A stretch of DNA of 64,000 nucleotides, from the NCBI RefSeq assembly GCF_009730915.1, contig NC_052488.1, positions 19,772,305 through 19,836,304 of the forward strand. Direction: 5' to 3'. Shown in pieces: positions 22,501 to 32,619 of this stretch. The position numbers were made by a program, and so were the translations under genes. Source of the stretch: Dioscorea cayenensis subsp. rotundata (taxonomy: Eukaryota; Streptophyta; Magnoliopsida; Dioscoreales; Dioscoreaceae). The notes beneath the pieces were generated by a model. It was given only the letters and a program-made list of their open reading frames with translations. It was not told the DNA's origin and searched no databases. Position 1 is the stretch's first letter. Every line of letters begins with the position of its first letter.

Positions 22501-22715
22501 TTGTTCTCTTCCTTTGTCTTAGTTGTGTGCGTTTTATTTTTTATGAAGTTCGGGATTTATCCAATTTTTTTAAAAAAATACTGTTATTTAATCTGTACAT
22601 GCATGTATCCTTTTATATATATATTATATATATATACCCTTATACACGTGTGTATATATGGTCTGATGTCTGCCAGCTGAGAGCAAGGGAGGTTGAATTA
22701 TTGGCTGTGAAGAAG
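19529..22715. other. Intergenic region between SUT-B and SUT-C
   Basis: From 19580 to 19735 it keeps the SUT 3' flank seen in the other copies (CGCCGGCC, TGTTTAAATATATTTTATG, GGGGCTTCATG). After that the copies diverge. It contains the MITE at 19998-20330, a GC-richer stretch at 20380-20900 with many AGCT/CTCAC words that I cannot classify, and two plus-strand T-rich stretches ending in A-rich runs (about 21240-21630, ending TTTATCCATCTTTTTAAATA, and about 22390-22580, ending GGGATTTATCC then A-run). These two look like LINE 3' ends. The last 100 bases resemble the SUT-B leader. No host gene was found. Confidence 0.5.
19998..20330. mobile_element. MITE with ~60-bp inverted repeats
   Basis: The left arm starts near ATAAACAACCTAATTGATCA and the right arm ends TAGGTTGTTTACCC. 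The inverted match includes TTTTTCGTGTGTTTTCGTTT against AAAATGAAAACACATGAAAA. The unpaired middle is GC-richer. The element is about 330 bp and encodes nothing. The exact ends and the target duplication (perhaps TTTTAA) are uncertain. Confidence 0.65.
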
Positions 22716-25700
22716 ATGGAGGTGGAGTTGGGAGGGCTGAAGAATGTGGAAGCTTCAGCGTTCTCCGGTGACGGAGCTCCGGCGAGTGATCAGGCAGCTA
22801 CTCCGGCAAGCTTAATGAAACTGATACTATCAAGCATGGTTGCTGCTGGTGTGCAGTATGGCTGGGCTCTCCAGTTTGCTCTCTTAACATCCTATGTTCA
22901 GGTTCTTAATTTGTACCATGCATCATAATTGAAGACTCTTTATTCTTAAAAATAAGATAGCGAATGGGTTTTTTTTTTTAAAATGTAATATTTTGTTGTA
23001 TCTTAAATTTTTTAAACTTATGTTTCTAAATATCTGGGAAAAATCAAATTAAATAGCAGGAGATCAAGATAAAAGGCAATTAGCATTATAATTTTGTTAT
23101 TTCTTTTTTCAAACAGAATAGAAAGATTGGAATATTCATTTCTCATCTACATATGACCATATATTTATATTAATTTCGTTGGATTTAGTTTGATTATTTC
23201 GAATTTAATTTGATATTTTTTTTACAAAACTTGTATGTTTTTTTTTCGTTATCACCGAGATTGTCCATCCGCTTTGGAGTGTGGAATATAAATTTTTATT
23301 TTTTTAATAAAATAGATAAATCACTACTTTATATACATAAAAAAAGGCGAAATTTTTTTTTATATTTTATTTTCCCTTGTGATATGAATAATTACAAATC
23401 AAAAGATTTTATATAGGAGACATGACAACCAAATTTTCACGTTCTTATAGCATGGTTCATATGACAAAACGTTTGTCCATACTCCAAAGTGGGGTATACT
23501 GATTGAAAAAAAAAAAATCAAATTAGAGCATCTTCTCCAATCTATACATATGCAACAAAAGTCAGAAAAAAGGATTGAGATTGCTCATCCAATAAAACAT
23601 TTTTATGAGTACCTTGAATTCAGGTAGTACTTGTTTTATATCTTTTGCCTTATTATTTATTTATTTATTTATTACAGACTCTTGGATTACCACACTCTCT
23701 TTCTTCAATCATGTGGCTATGTGGCCCTGTTGCAGGCTTCCTAGTGAGTTACTCTAGTGTTGCCAATTTGCTATTTTCTATTCTAAATTTGATGGATAAT
23801 TTAATCTGTGAAAACATGTTAATAATTATTAGGTTCAACCTTCTGTTGGTGTTTGGAGTGATAAATGTCATTCAAAGTTAGGAAGGAGAAGACCATTTAT
23901 ACTTACAGGCTGCCTTTTGATCTGTGCTTCTGTGAGAACTTACAAAATACATAAAAAAAAGATTTAATTGTTTATATTTGTGTGAGTTCATCGAAAAACT
24001 TATTTATTGAAATCTTCGAAAAATAGGTACTTGTCATTGGTTTTTCTTCAGATATTGGATATGCACTTGGTGATACAAAAGAACACTGCAGGTTAAATTA
24101 AAACCATTAATTATCTTATGATTAAATTGGATAAATGACAAACAAAACTATACTATAATTCATTGTTTTTATATGCAGTGTCTACACTGGAAAACGTTGG
24201 AAAGCAACAATTGTATATGTTGTTGGCTTTTGGATGCTTGATTTTTCCAACAACACAGTGCAGGTACTTCTTTGTTTGATACATATATACAATTTACTAC
24301 TTTTCAGTTCTGAATTTTAAGAACGGGTGATGAACTGCAGGGACCATCTCGTGCACTAATGGCAGATCTTGCAGGTGAATCAATTGTATCATAACAATGT
24401 TAATGTTTATGTGAAGTCTAATTAATTTGCATGAAATCTTGGTAGGTCCTGGTAGATTCACAGCAGCAAATGCAATAATGTGCTCATGGTTGGCATTAGG
24501 AAACATACTCGGTTATGCTTCGGGTGCAAACGGGTCTTGGCATAGGTAAATCGCTGACAATTTGTCTGCCTACAAACAACAATGTCTTTAGTTTAACTGA
24601 CAGTGAGGTTCTTTGTGCAGTTGGTTTCCATTTCTGAACACAAGAGCTTGCTGTGAAGCCTGTGCAAATCTAAAGGGTGCTTTTCTAATTGCTGTTGTGA
24701 GTTTATGCACATAGAAAAACTGCAAAATTGGTTGATTAGTTTATCATTTTTCAAATCTGAAAAGTTTTTTGAATTTGATGAGCAGGTGTTTCTTCTTTTC
24801 TGTTTATCTGTTTCTCTGTTTTTCGCCAAAGAAGTCCCACTTGAAGGAAAGACCAGAATGGCTACTGCAAATGAACCAATATCAGGTGTAATTGAACTTG
24901 TGAAAAGTTTCAGACATTTACCTCCTGGAATGCCTCCTGTTCTTATTGTCACTTTTCTAACTTGGGTACTACTACTTGTTTGACATAAGTTTGAAATAAC
25001 AAAAATACTTGTTTTAGTTTGAAGATTAAAATCACATTTCCACCTGAATATTTTAGTTTTCTGCTTAACAGCTATCATGGTTTCCGTTCTTCCTATATAA
25101 CAATGATTGGATGGGCCGAGAAATTCATCATGGTGATCCAGAGGGAACTAAAGCTCAAAGAAAAGCTTATGAGAATGGAATTAGAGATGGTTCATTTGGA
25201 TTGCTATTGAACTCAGTAAAGAAAATAAAGCCATTGATTTTTTTAAAAAATTCTTAAAAATGTTAGTATGTCACTGACTCATTGCTGATTCTTCGTTGCA
25301 GATTGTTCTAGGAATTAGTTCATTTCTCCTCGAACCAATGTGCCGGAAACTTACAACAAGAGTAGTGTGGGCTATTAGTAACTTCGTATTGTTTTTCGCC
25401 TTTGCTTCGATGTCCATTGTGGGCATCTGGTCTACAAATGGCTATTCATATGGTGTGAAGGAAGTAGAACAAGTGAATGGCAGAGTAAGAGCTGTAGCTC
25501 TTCTTATATTTGCACTTCTTGGTTTTCCTCTATCCGTAAGCACTATTAATCACACTTATCAATGTTTTTTACTTTCTGAATTTTTGCTTAATTTGATCTT
25601 TTTTGGTCTTTATTCATGATCATGATCAGGTGTTGTTTAGTGTTCCTGCCGCTGTTGCGGCGCAATTAGCTGATATTGGCGGAAATGGACAAGGTTTGTT

Positions 25701-26351
25701 AATATTTGATGAATTTTTTCATAGTATTAGAGCTTAGTTTCGGGTCGAATTGATGTTATTTTATCTGTTGCAGGGTTAAGCATAGGAATTTTGAATATAT
25801 CCGTTGTCATACCACAGGTATATAAAACTATTTTGCAAAAGATTTTATAGTATTGTTTGATAACAATAAGAGAAAATTACTTTAAACATTACAAAATTTG
25901 GAATTTCGTTCACCTGCTTATTTATTTTATGTTTAATCTATACATTTTCTTAAATTTTCCTTTAATTAAACTTCAACGATCTAGTGTTCTACATCGCATC
26001 AAATCATTGGACGTATCGGTTATTTTAAAAGATCAAAGTGTACTTTTCGTCTCTAAATTATATGTTTACATTTATTTTGATCCTTTTATACAAAAAATGT
26101 TTATTTAATTCTTGAATCAAGAAGAGTATGAAAATAGTTCTTTAACCTATATTATATGTTTTGATTAAAAAATAAATTAACAAAGTGGGAAAATGGTTAT
26201 GCAGGTGATAATATCAGTAAGTGCAGGGCCATGGGATGCTCTGTTTGACAAAGGAAACTTGCCTGCATTTGCTATGGCTTCTTTCTTTGCCTTTATTAGT
26301 ACTTTTGTTGCATTCTTTGTCCTTCCAAAGTTGACAAACACTGCCCATTAA
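22716..26351 (+). CDS. SUT-C: sucrose/H+ symporter (SUT/SUC family), 14 exons, 507 aa
   Basis: Exons: 22716-22901, 23678-23743, 23833-23931, 24027-24091, 24179-24263, 24341-24374, 24446-24545, 24621-24696, 24786-24965, 25072-25215, 25302-25535, 25630-25693, 25774-25817 and 26205-26351. Every exon except the last has the same length as in SUT-B; the last is 12 bases shorter. All splice sites are GT-AG and the joined frame is open (1524 bases). The product is an MFS sucrose symporter with [47 protein letters not shown] and SAGPWDALF. Differences from SUT-B in conserved places include KLGRRRP for [15 protein letters not shown] for DSANNAAH, and WHSWFPF for WHRWFPF. At [12 protein letters not shown] is closer to the family norm. 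Introns are short and free of large insertions. This is the most likely functional copy. Confidence 0.95.
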
Positions 26352-26684
26352 TCTTTGTAACATTGGTGGAAATAACACTACTTAATAAATAAACAATCTT
26401 TAATTATATAAATGGCCGGCCATGATAAGATCAACAAGTACTATATATATACATGTACATGTTTCTATATGTTTTATATTCAAATATATTTTATGACAAT
26501 TAGGGGCTTCATGGAAGCTTCATTCCTGATTTTGTGTTTTTATAAAGCTGTGTTATTAATAGCTTTATCAGGCCAAGCTCTTTCACATGTAACTTGAATA
26601 AATTAATAATATTAACATAATATATATAACTGCATTTCAAGCTCAAAAGCCAAACTTAAATATTGAAATCCAAATCAAGTAAAC

Positions 26685-27598
26685 TTTTTTTTTTATTATT
26701 TTTTTTTGAAAAGGTGGATAAACCACATACATTCAACAAATCCAGACGAACAAAATACAACAGAAGTCCACTAGCTGTGGAACCCAAGGAAACAACAAAA
26801 AGGAGGAACAATAGGTTTCCTCCTGACCCACAAAAAAAAACAACGTACTACCTCACAAACTCAGCCAGTGCCTCCTCAGTCGTGTGAGCCGCCACTGCCC
26901 CTCAGACTGAGGTCCCGTGAACTCTAAACTACGCCGAATAGAGGAAATAAAATCCTCAAGCGTCGATCTCAATCCTTCTGAAGCTGCAGAGAACCAAGAT
27001 AATATGAAATGATCAGTTTTAACTACAACAGCATGCGGGCACACATTTATCAGAAAATATAACATCATTTCTCGTAAGCCAAATCGCCCACACGAAAGCT
27101 TTAATTACCCCATCCCCAACCACGTGGGAAACGGCCGGCAAAGCATTCCTCCAGGCCCCCCACAGAAACGACATCGAACTCGGAAGCGACGGCAACTGGA
27201 CAACCCTACTAATCTGCGCCCACACCTCAAGGGAGAAACGACACTGCAGAAAAAGATGATCCACCGATTCCACCACTTCGTGACACAGCACGCATGTGGC
27301 AGTCGGAAGCTTGTTGCACCTGCACTTAGCTAAATTTTCAAAGGTAAGGATTTTATCCTTCCAGACCAACCAATTGAAAATATTGACCTTCCTCAGGCAA
27401 GGGCCCTTCCAAAAGTACTTAGCAATAGGGCACCGAAGTCCCCCGTCATTTAGTCGATCGTAGAAGGATTTAACCGAGAAGGATCCATTGACAGTCAAAC
27501 TCCAAAGCTTAAAATCTTTTCCAAGCCTACAAGGAAAGTTCCTATTGGCAAGCACAAGAGGAGGGCTAGATCACCAAAGGTGAGGCCTAGCTAAAAAC
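26685..27598 (-). mobile_element. 5'-truncated LINE downstream of SUT-C
   Basis: A poly(T) run from 26685 and GGTGGATAAACCACA mark the 3' end of a minus-strand element. The minus strand from 27555 to 27019 encodes the end of a LINE reverse transcriptase with WSLTVNGSFSVKSFYDRLND, RKVNIFNWLVWKDKILTFEN and the zinc-binding CVLCHEVVESVDHLF. AGTAAAC at 26678-26684 and 27599-27605 may be the target duplication. It is the same family as the fragments at 3753-4667 and 12320-15740. Confidence 0.8.
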
Positions 27599-28167
27599 AG
27601 TAAACACATGCTCACAGAAAAGAAAAAGGGAAAGCCGGAAAGGAAACAAGAAGCAATAGCCGCCAAACAGAAGAAAAGAGAGGCACCATTCCAAGGAATG
27701 GTGAGCGCCACACATGCTTTTCTTTATTAATGCCATACAAAATGGTCCAACACCATGACTTTCTCCATTGCCATTACATACAACAGATCCAAAGAACCTC
27801 TTCAGAATCCAAATAAAAACTTAATTTTGAGATAATTGATTTAACTGTAAGTACAACACAATTAATTCAATATTTAACCAAATAGAACCACATATATATA
27901 TATATATATATATAAGCCTCCTTAGAGGTCATTATATCAACATCTAACCACTCATAAATCCCAATCCCACCCATTCTCTCTTTTTCACTTTTCATCTTTT
28001 CTACAAAAATTCTACTAATGTCTGTTCTCTCTTTTATACTTTTCATCTCTTCTGCAGAAATTCTACAAATGATGTCCGTCTGCAGAGGAAGCATTACATA
28101 TATATATATATATATAGTACTTAATTTTTTTCTCAAATTAATGATCAGATCTAAAACACAATAAAAT

Positions 28168-29319
28168 TCAACAACAAAGAGAACACCTAACAAGCCCATT
28201 CTCATTACACTCAGGACACCTACACCAAAACCCACCTCCATATACATATCCATCATCATCATCTTCATCATCATCCTCCACAAACACTTTACAACTCCCT
28301 GAACACCTCCCACACAACACAAACCTCACTTCTCCACACTCCTCACAATCCCCTCCTCCACCACCACCACCACCACCACTACCACTACCTTTCCCTATCT
28401 TCACCATTTCACACCCATCCAACACCTTCCCCAACTCCCCTCCTTCATGCATTCTTCTCACCTCCTCTACCCCTCCCAAATACTCCCCTTTAACAAACAA
28501 GGCCGGCAATCTCCCTCCCTCCTTCCCTACTAACACCTCATGCAACTCCTCCTTAAACCCTCTATCCATTGACACATCCCTCTCATCCACTCTCACCTTA
28601 TAACTCCTCACTATCTCCCTCACCTCCTTGCACACATTGTATGTCTCCCTTATCCCTCTCAAGCTTGTCATGTATATCACCACTTTCCCTCCTCCTCCCA
28701 CCCAACTCTCCAACCTCTGCTTCACCTTCATCCCTTTCTTTGCATCTATCCTCTCTTGGAACTCCATTATCCTTGTTCTCACTATTCCTGTCAAATCAGG
28801 TGTTTTCCGGCAACTCTCTTCTTCGTCCTCCTCCACCTCCTCGTATTTTGATCTTCGTAGCAGTACTTCTGACGCCATCTTTTCCGGCTCCGGTGACCGG
28901 AGGAGTTGCCGGTGTTGTGGTGATAACTCCAATAAGGTTTTCCTGAACGAGCTCACCACCTCCGGGTCCACGTATTCTGTGAACGGCGTCGAGTTCTGCA
29001 TGGCTTTGCATGGCGTCCCTATTGGAGTCACGTCCTCTAACCCTTCCATCAGCTCCCATGCATTGATTGTTTCCGGCACCGGCGCCGGCGCCGGAGTCAG
29101 TTTGGGGTGATCGTCGTTGGAGGCTTTCATCATGGCTTCGTCGGAGATGTCATGGTCGAGCTTGAGCGAGCCGAGAGTGCAGGACTTGAGAGTGATCCGG
29201 TGGTCAAGATCGGTGCCGGTGGAGTGGGCGTTGGCCGGCATGGAACGGCTGTTGAATAGACGGCCGGAGAGGTTCCGGTGACGGTGCCGGCGAGCCTGTT
29301 TGGAGCTTGTGCAACCCAT
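28168..29319 (-). CDS. Glutaredoxin-fold protein of the At5g39865/At3g28850 type, 383 aa, single exon
   Basis: The start gives MGCTSSKQARR, a good N-myristoylation signal with an adjacent Cys; 13 upstream in-frame codons to another ATG are less likely to be used. A disordered N-terminal region holds INAWELMEGLEDVTP and SPEPE-like motifs. From about residue 220 it has the glutaredoxin-like domain of this plant family: KVVIYMTSLRGIRETYNVC, then VDERDVSMDRGFKEEL, LPALFVKGEYLGGVEEV. The classical CxxC active site is absent, as is usual in this family. The C-terminus has a cysteine cluster (CEEC, CGRCSGSCK, CPECNENGLVRC, final CC) typical of a zinc-binding tail, with a Gly9 run and an Asp/Glu run between. 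The biochemical role is unknown; membrane-attached scaffolding is an inference. It lies tail-to-tail with SUT-C. Confidence 0.92.
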   Translation of the reverse strand: MGCTSSKQARRHRHRNLSGRLFNSRSMPANAHSTGTDLDHRITLKSCTLGSLKLDHDISDEAMMKASNDDHPKLTPAPAPVPETINAWELMEGLEDVTPIGTPCKAMQNSTPFTEYVDPEVVSSFRKTLLELSPQHRQLLRSPEPEKMASEVLLRRSKYEEVEEDEEESCRKTPDLTGIVRTRIMEFQERIDAKKGMKVKQRLESWVGGGGKVVIYMTSLRGIRETYNVCKEVREIVRSYKVRVDERDVSMDRGFKEELHEVLVGKEGGRLPALFVKGEYLGGVEEVRRMHEGGELGKVLDGCEMVKIGKGSGSGGGGGGGGGDCEECGEVRFVLCGRCSGSCKVFVEDDDEDDDDGYVYGGGFWCRCPECNENGLVRCSLCC

Positions 29320-31047
29320 GGGTTGATGGCTTCGTTGTAGACTTGCAGTGGGGATCAATCAATGGAATTGGAGATTAATAATTGTTGTAAATTGTAACTA
29401 TAAGAATAATGAAAACATTTGCTTGTTTATTGGGATTAGGGTTTAGTGAAAGAAGGAGTGATTACCTTTGAGTTGAAGCGAGGGCAAAAGAAGATGAAGA
29501 TCAATGGAATGTGTAGGAGAAGAAGAGGAGTGGGATGTGGCCATCCATTGGAGAAGAAGAGTGGGAATCCATGGATTTCTCTTCTTCTTTCTTATTCTTG
29601 CCTTTTTAATCAGGGGCTAATAGATACAGAGGGAGATATATAAATAAGTAATTTTTTAAAGATTAAAAAACTGAAATTGGTTTCTAAGAAAAGAACGAGA
29701 CATATGGAAGTGGACGGTGCCGGACTTGAGAAACAGGAATGCTACTTTTTTTCCCCCTAATTAAGTACGTGTATAAATATATATATATATATATATAATC
29801 ATGAAAACTTTTTTTTTATAAAAAAAAAAACCAAGTGTCGAGAAAACCCATAGCTATAGAGTTTATCCTCTAACACACATGTACTCTTATCAACACGGCC
29901 CCACCCCCACTTATTCTGCTGAGATTTGTGCACATCCCTTCTTTATCTTGACAAAAAACACACATGTGTACTCTCATTATATGTAAGCTGAGGTTCAAAC
30001 ATGTCTCCTCAGTAGAACATAAATATCTATGAATATCGTGTGGAAAAAATTATGTTTTAATATAATAGACTAAGAGGTCATTAATAATTAAGAAAACGTT
30101 CAAGTCTTATATTTCGAGTTCATATTTTACACGTAATCACAATTAAAAGGCAAAAGCTTGGTTCTTTCAAAATGGTTTTAAATTCAAATTTTTATAGACA
30201 TAAAAAATCTAGTGGGTCAAAAACATCATTAAAAAAAAAATCATGTTTAAGGAATCTAGTGGCATTTAGGTGGCTTATTTTCATGGGATGACTTCTGTGT
30301 CACTGTTGAGTTCTCTTGTCTTGTCCAGTCTAGCTGAGTTTGTATGACTAACTTTTTACTATCTGAATGATCGACATTGCAAACCGTTTTTTGGAATGAA
30401 ATTTTGGCTATGCAAAAGACAATCCATGTTCCCTTGGATCATCTGCAAGGATTTTAATGCGATTGTTTTTTAGAACAATAATGAAAAGGGGTTCAAATTA
30501 GAAGGATATTAAAAATACTAACCGATTTGTTCAATATCTCATGCCTCAAATGCCCTCTTAAAACCTCGCAAAATATGCGTACTTATCTGGATGACAATGT
30601 GCATACATTGCCACAAAACAGAGGAAATTGTGGATCATCTACTACCTTATTTAACACCCCAAGCACCCCATTATTATTCAACACCCCAAGCACCCTCTCT
30701 ACCATTAAGGAGAGGCTTGGTCCAATTGGGGAACTGATAATGTACTAATATTGACTGGCTTTGGGAATCTTCTTATGCAGGTAATTTGTTGGACTATTTG
30801 GATGGAAAAAAATATTCTCATTTCTAATTGCATTGCATACTTTCATTTTTTTTTCTTTTTTCTATTTGTAAAATTGATCATATGCTTACTGTTTGGGTAA
30901 AATGCAACTCCAAATACTAAAAAGGCCAAGTTCGAGGAAATGTTCTCAGCAATCAAATGAAACCTCAACTTAAAATAAAATTCACTAGATTTGGGGAAAT
31001 TATAGTGAGCCCCGAGTAATTCGAACAACTGAGAGGAGATAAGTGAT
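29320..31047. other. Upstream region of the glutaredoxin-like gene and intergenic sequence
   Basis: Bases 29320-29640 are the probable promoter and leader of the minus-strand gene, and carry purine-rich GAAGAAGA runs. Beyond that, AT-rich sequence with an (AT)n run near 29780 shows no coding signal. Two CAACACCCCAAGCACCC-like repeats lie at about 30652-30700. Confidence 0.5.
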
Positions 31048-32144
31048 TGTTAGTGCAACCGCACTATTTATTAGGCATGATTTGACACCAAGACAAGATG
31101 ACGTGGCAACCATGGTGACAAGGCATAATTAATGACATGAAAATCTTGGTGACATGGCAAGGAGACTTGGGGTGCAAGGCAAATCATCCTAACTATGGTG
31201 GAGCTATTTTTAGTAAGTCTATAACATGGAGAAAAATATCTTGAAAATCTTTGTGGTATTATTCTTGGTAACTTGTTTAACTTGAAGACAAGATCATATC
31301 AAGATCATACTTAGAGAGATATGATTGAAGACTAAATATGGTGGAGCTTATTTGAAGAAATATCTATTCATGGTATGAATGAAGAAGATATAATTTGAAG
31401 AATCCTTGATGATTGAATTGATTGATTGAAGATCTATTATTGGGAAGACTTGAGGACCAAACTTGGGTGAATTGAAGATCAAGTTTGGAGAATCTTTGAA
31501 GACCAAACTTGGAAGATTGAAAACTAAGTTTGGCAAGTTTCATGAAGACACACAAAGACGTGCGCCTCTTGCGAGGGGACTGCGTGATGAGAAACTGAGG
31601 AGGTAGGCTAGTTGCCGGCAGTCGGGATCGGGAGATTTGGCTGCATCGATTCAGACTAAGCATGACCAAGAGGTTGATGGGTTTTGAGGTCGTCCGCAAC
31701 GTAACCAGAACTCAGTCAAGTCAGCAGTCAGGGCCATGTTGCAACTTATGTTACAACAGGAGTTGCAACAACTAATTTCGGAAGGTTTTAGTAGCCAAGG
31801 AGATTCGAAAAGAGGTACATGTTATATTTGGGATGTTGAGGCGTCTATATAAGCTATTTTGCTCGTAGATTATAAGTGTGACCGGAGCTAGAGAGTGTGG
31901 GTGCACAAGATAATCTAGAGAGAGTAGTGATCTTTGTTTGTGAGCGTTGAGTGACAAGTGTTTGTACTCATGTATTTTCACCTCTTTTAGTGGATTGTTT
32001 ATCTCCGGGCTTGGCCCCCCAGACGTAGGCAAGTGTACGCCGAATTGGGTTACCAACGTCGTGTGTCTCTTTCTTGTTTGGTTTGTTTATGCTTGTATGA
32101 GTATTTGAATGTTTCCTAAAACCCACAAACCACACCGGTAGACA
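31048..32144 (+). mobile_element. Candidate solo LTR
   Basis: The segment begins TGTTAGTGCAACC and ends GGTAGACA, the TG...CA form of an LTR. Near its 3' end are GAGGCGTCTATATAAGC (TATA box, about 31840), TTTTAGTGGATTGTTTATCT, and GGCTTGGCCCCCCAGACGTA (about 32009), the latter common in LTR leaders of plant retrotransposons. No internal coding region follows, so it would be a solo LTR. GTGAT and TTGAT at the edges differ by one base, so the target duplication is weak and the limits are tentative. Confidence 0.5.
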
Positions 32145-32316
32145 TTGATGTTTTAATTTTTTTTGTTTTTCACCTTCTTTTTCTGTATTTTGTTTTATTC
32201 TCCACTTTTGGTGGATCTTTACTTAGTTGCTAGTCACTTTTGGCTTTTTCTTTTTTTTGCTTTGTACAATATTGTGTTCCGATCCTTTATATACTTTATT
32301 TTTTCAATGCAATATA

Positions 32317-32330
<14 letters not shown>
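32145..32330 (+). repeat. LINE-type 3' end remnant (plus strand)
   Basis: A T-rich stretch with TTTTATTCTCCACTTTTGGT, TTTGTACAATATTGTG and an ending TTTTTTCAATGCAATATATA resembles the 3' untranslated ends of the LINEs seen elsewhere here. No reading frame is present. Confidence 0.3.
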
Positions 32331-32347
<17 letters not shown>

Positions 32348-32364
32348 GAGGATGCATCTTCTGC

Positions 32365-32427
32365 CAACGTTCACAGATTCGTAATCTGTGAACGTTGATA
32401 TGGGCCGTTGGATTTCAATCCAACGGC
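32365..32427. repeat. Two adjacent perfect palindromes (hairpins)
   Basis: The first palindrome, 32365-32397, has 15-base arms (CAACGTTCACAGATT) and a 3-base loop. The second, 32404-32427, has 11-base arms (GCCGTTGGATT) and a 2-base loop. Both are perfect and 6 bases apart. They are not the ends of one element because their arms differ. Direct neighbours contain several ACAGTA/CACTGTGC words. Confidence 0.8.
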
Positions 32428-32619
32428 TGCACACCATTCTATGAACAGTAACACTGTGCACTATTCATAAGCACAGTAAAAAAGTGGGGTGTACAGTATT
32501 TTAATCTGAACCATCCAATCAATCTCAGCACAGTAACTGAATCAATCACAGTCGTCCAATCCTATTAAATTACTGTACATCATCTGTAATCAACTCAAAA
32601 TATTTTGTTGATTAGTTTA

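Noticed and set aside
22527-22715. Longer N-terminus for SUT-C from upstream in-frame codons
   Set aside because: The extension runs through (AT)n leader sequence, has no counterpart in SUT-B, and matches no SUT protein.
28569-29110. Long plus-strand frames rich in Pro/Ser/Thr opposite the glutaredoxin-like gene
   Set aside because: They are the complement of the real minus-strand coding sequence; no homology or splice context of their own.
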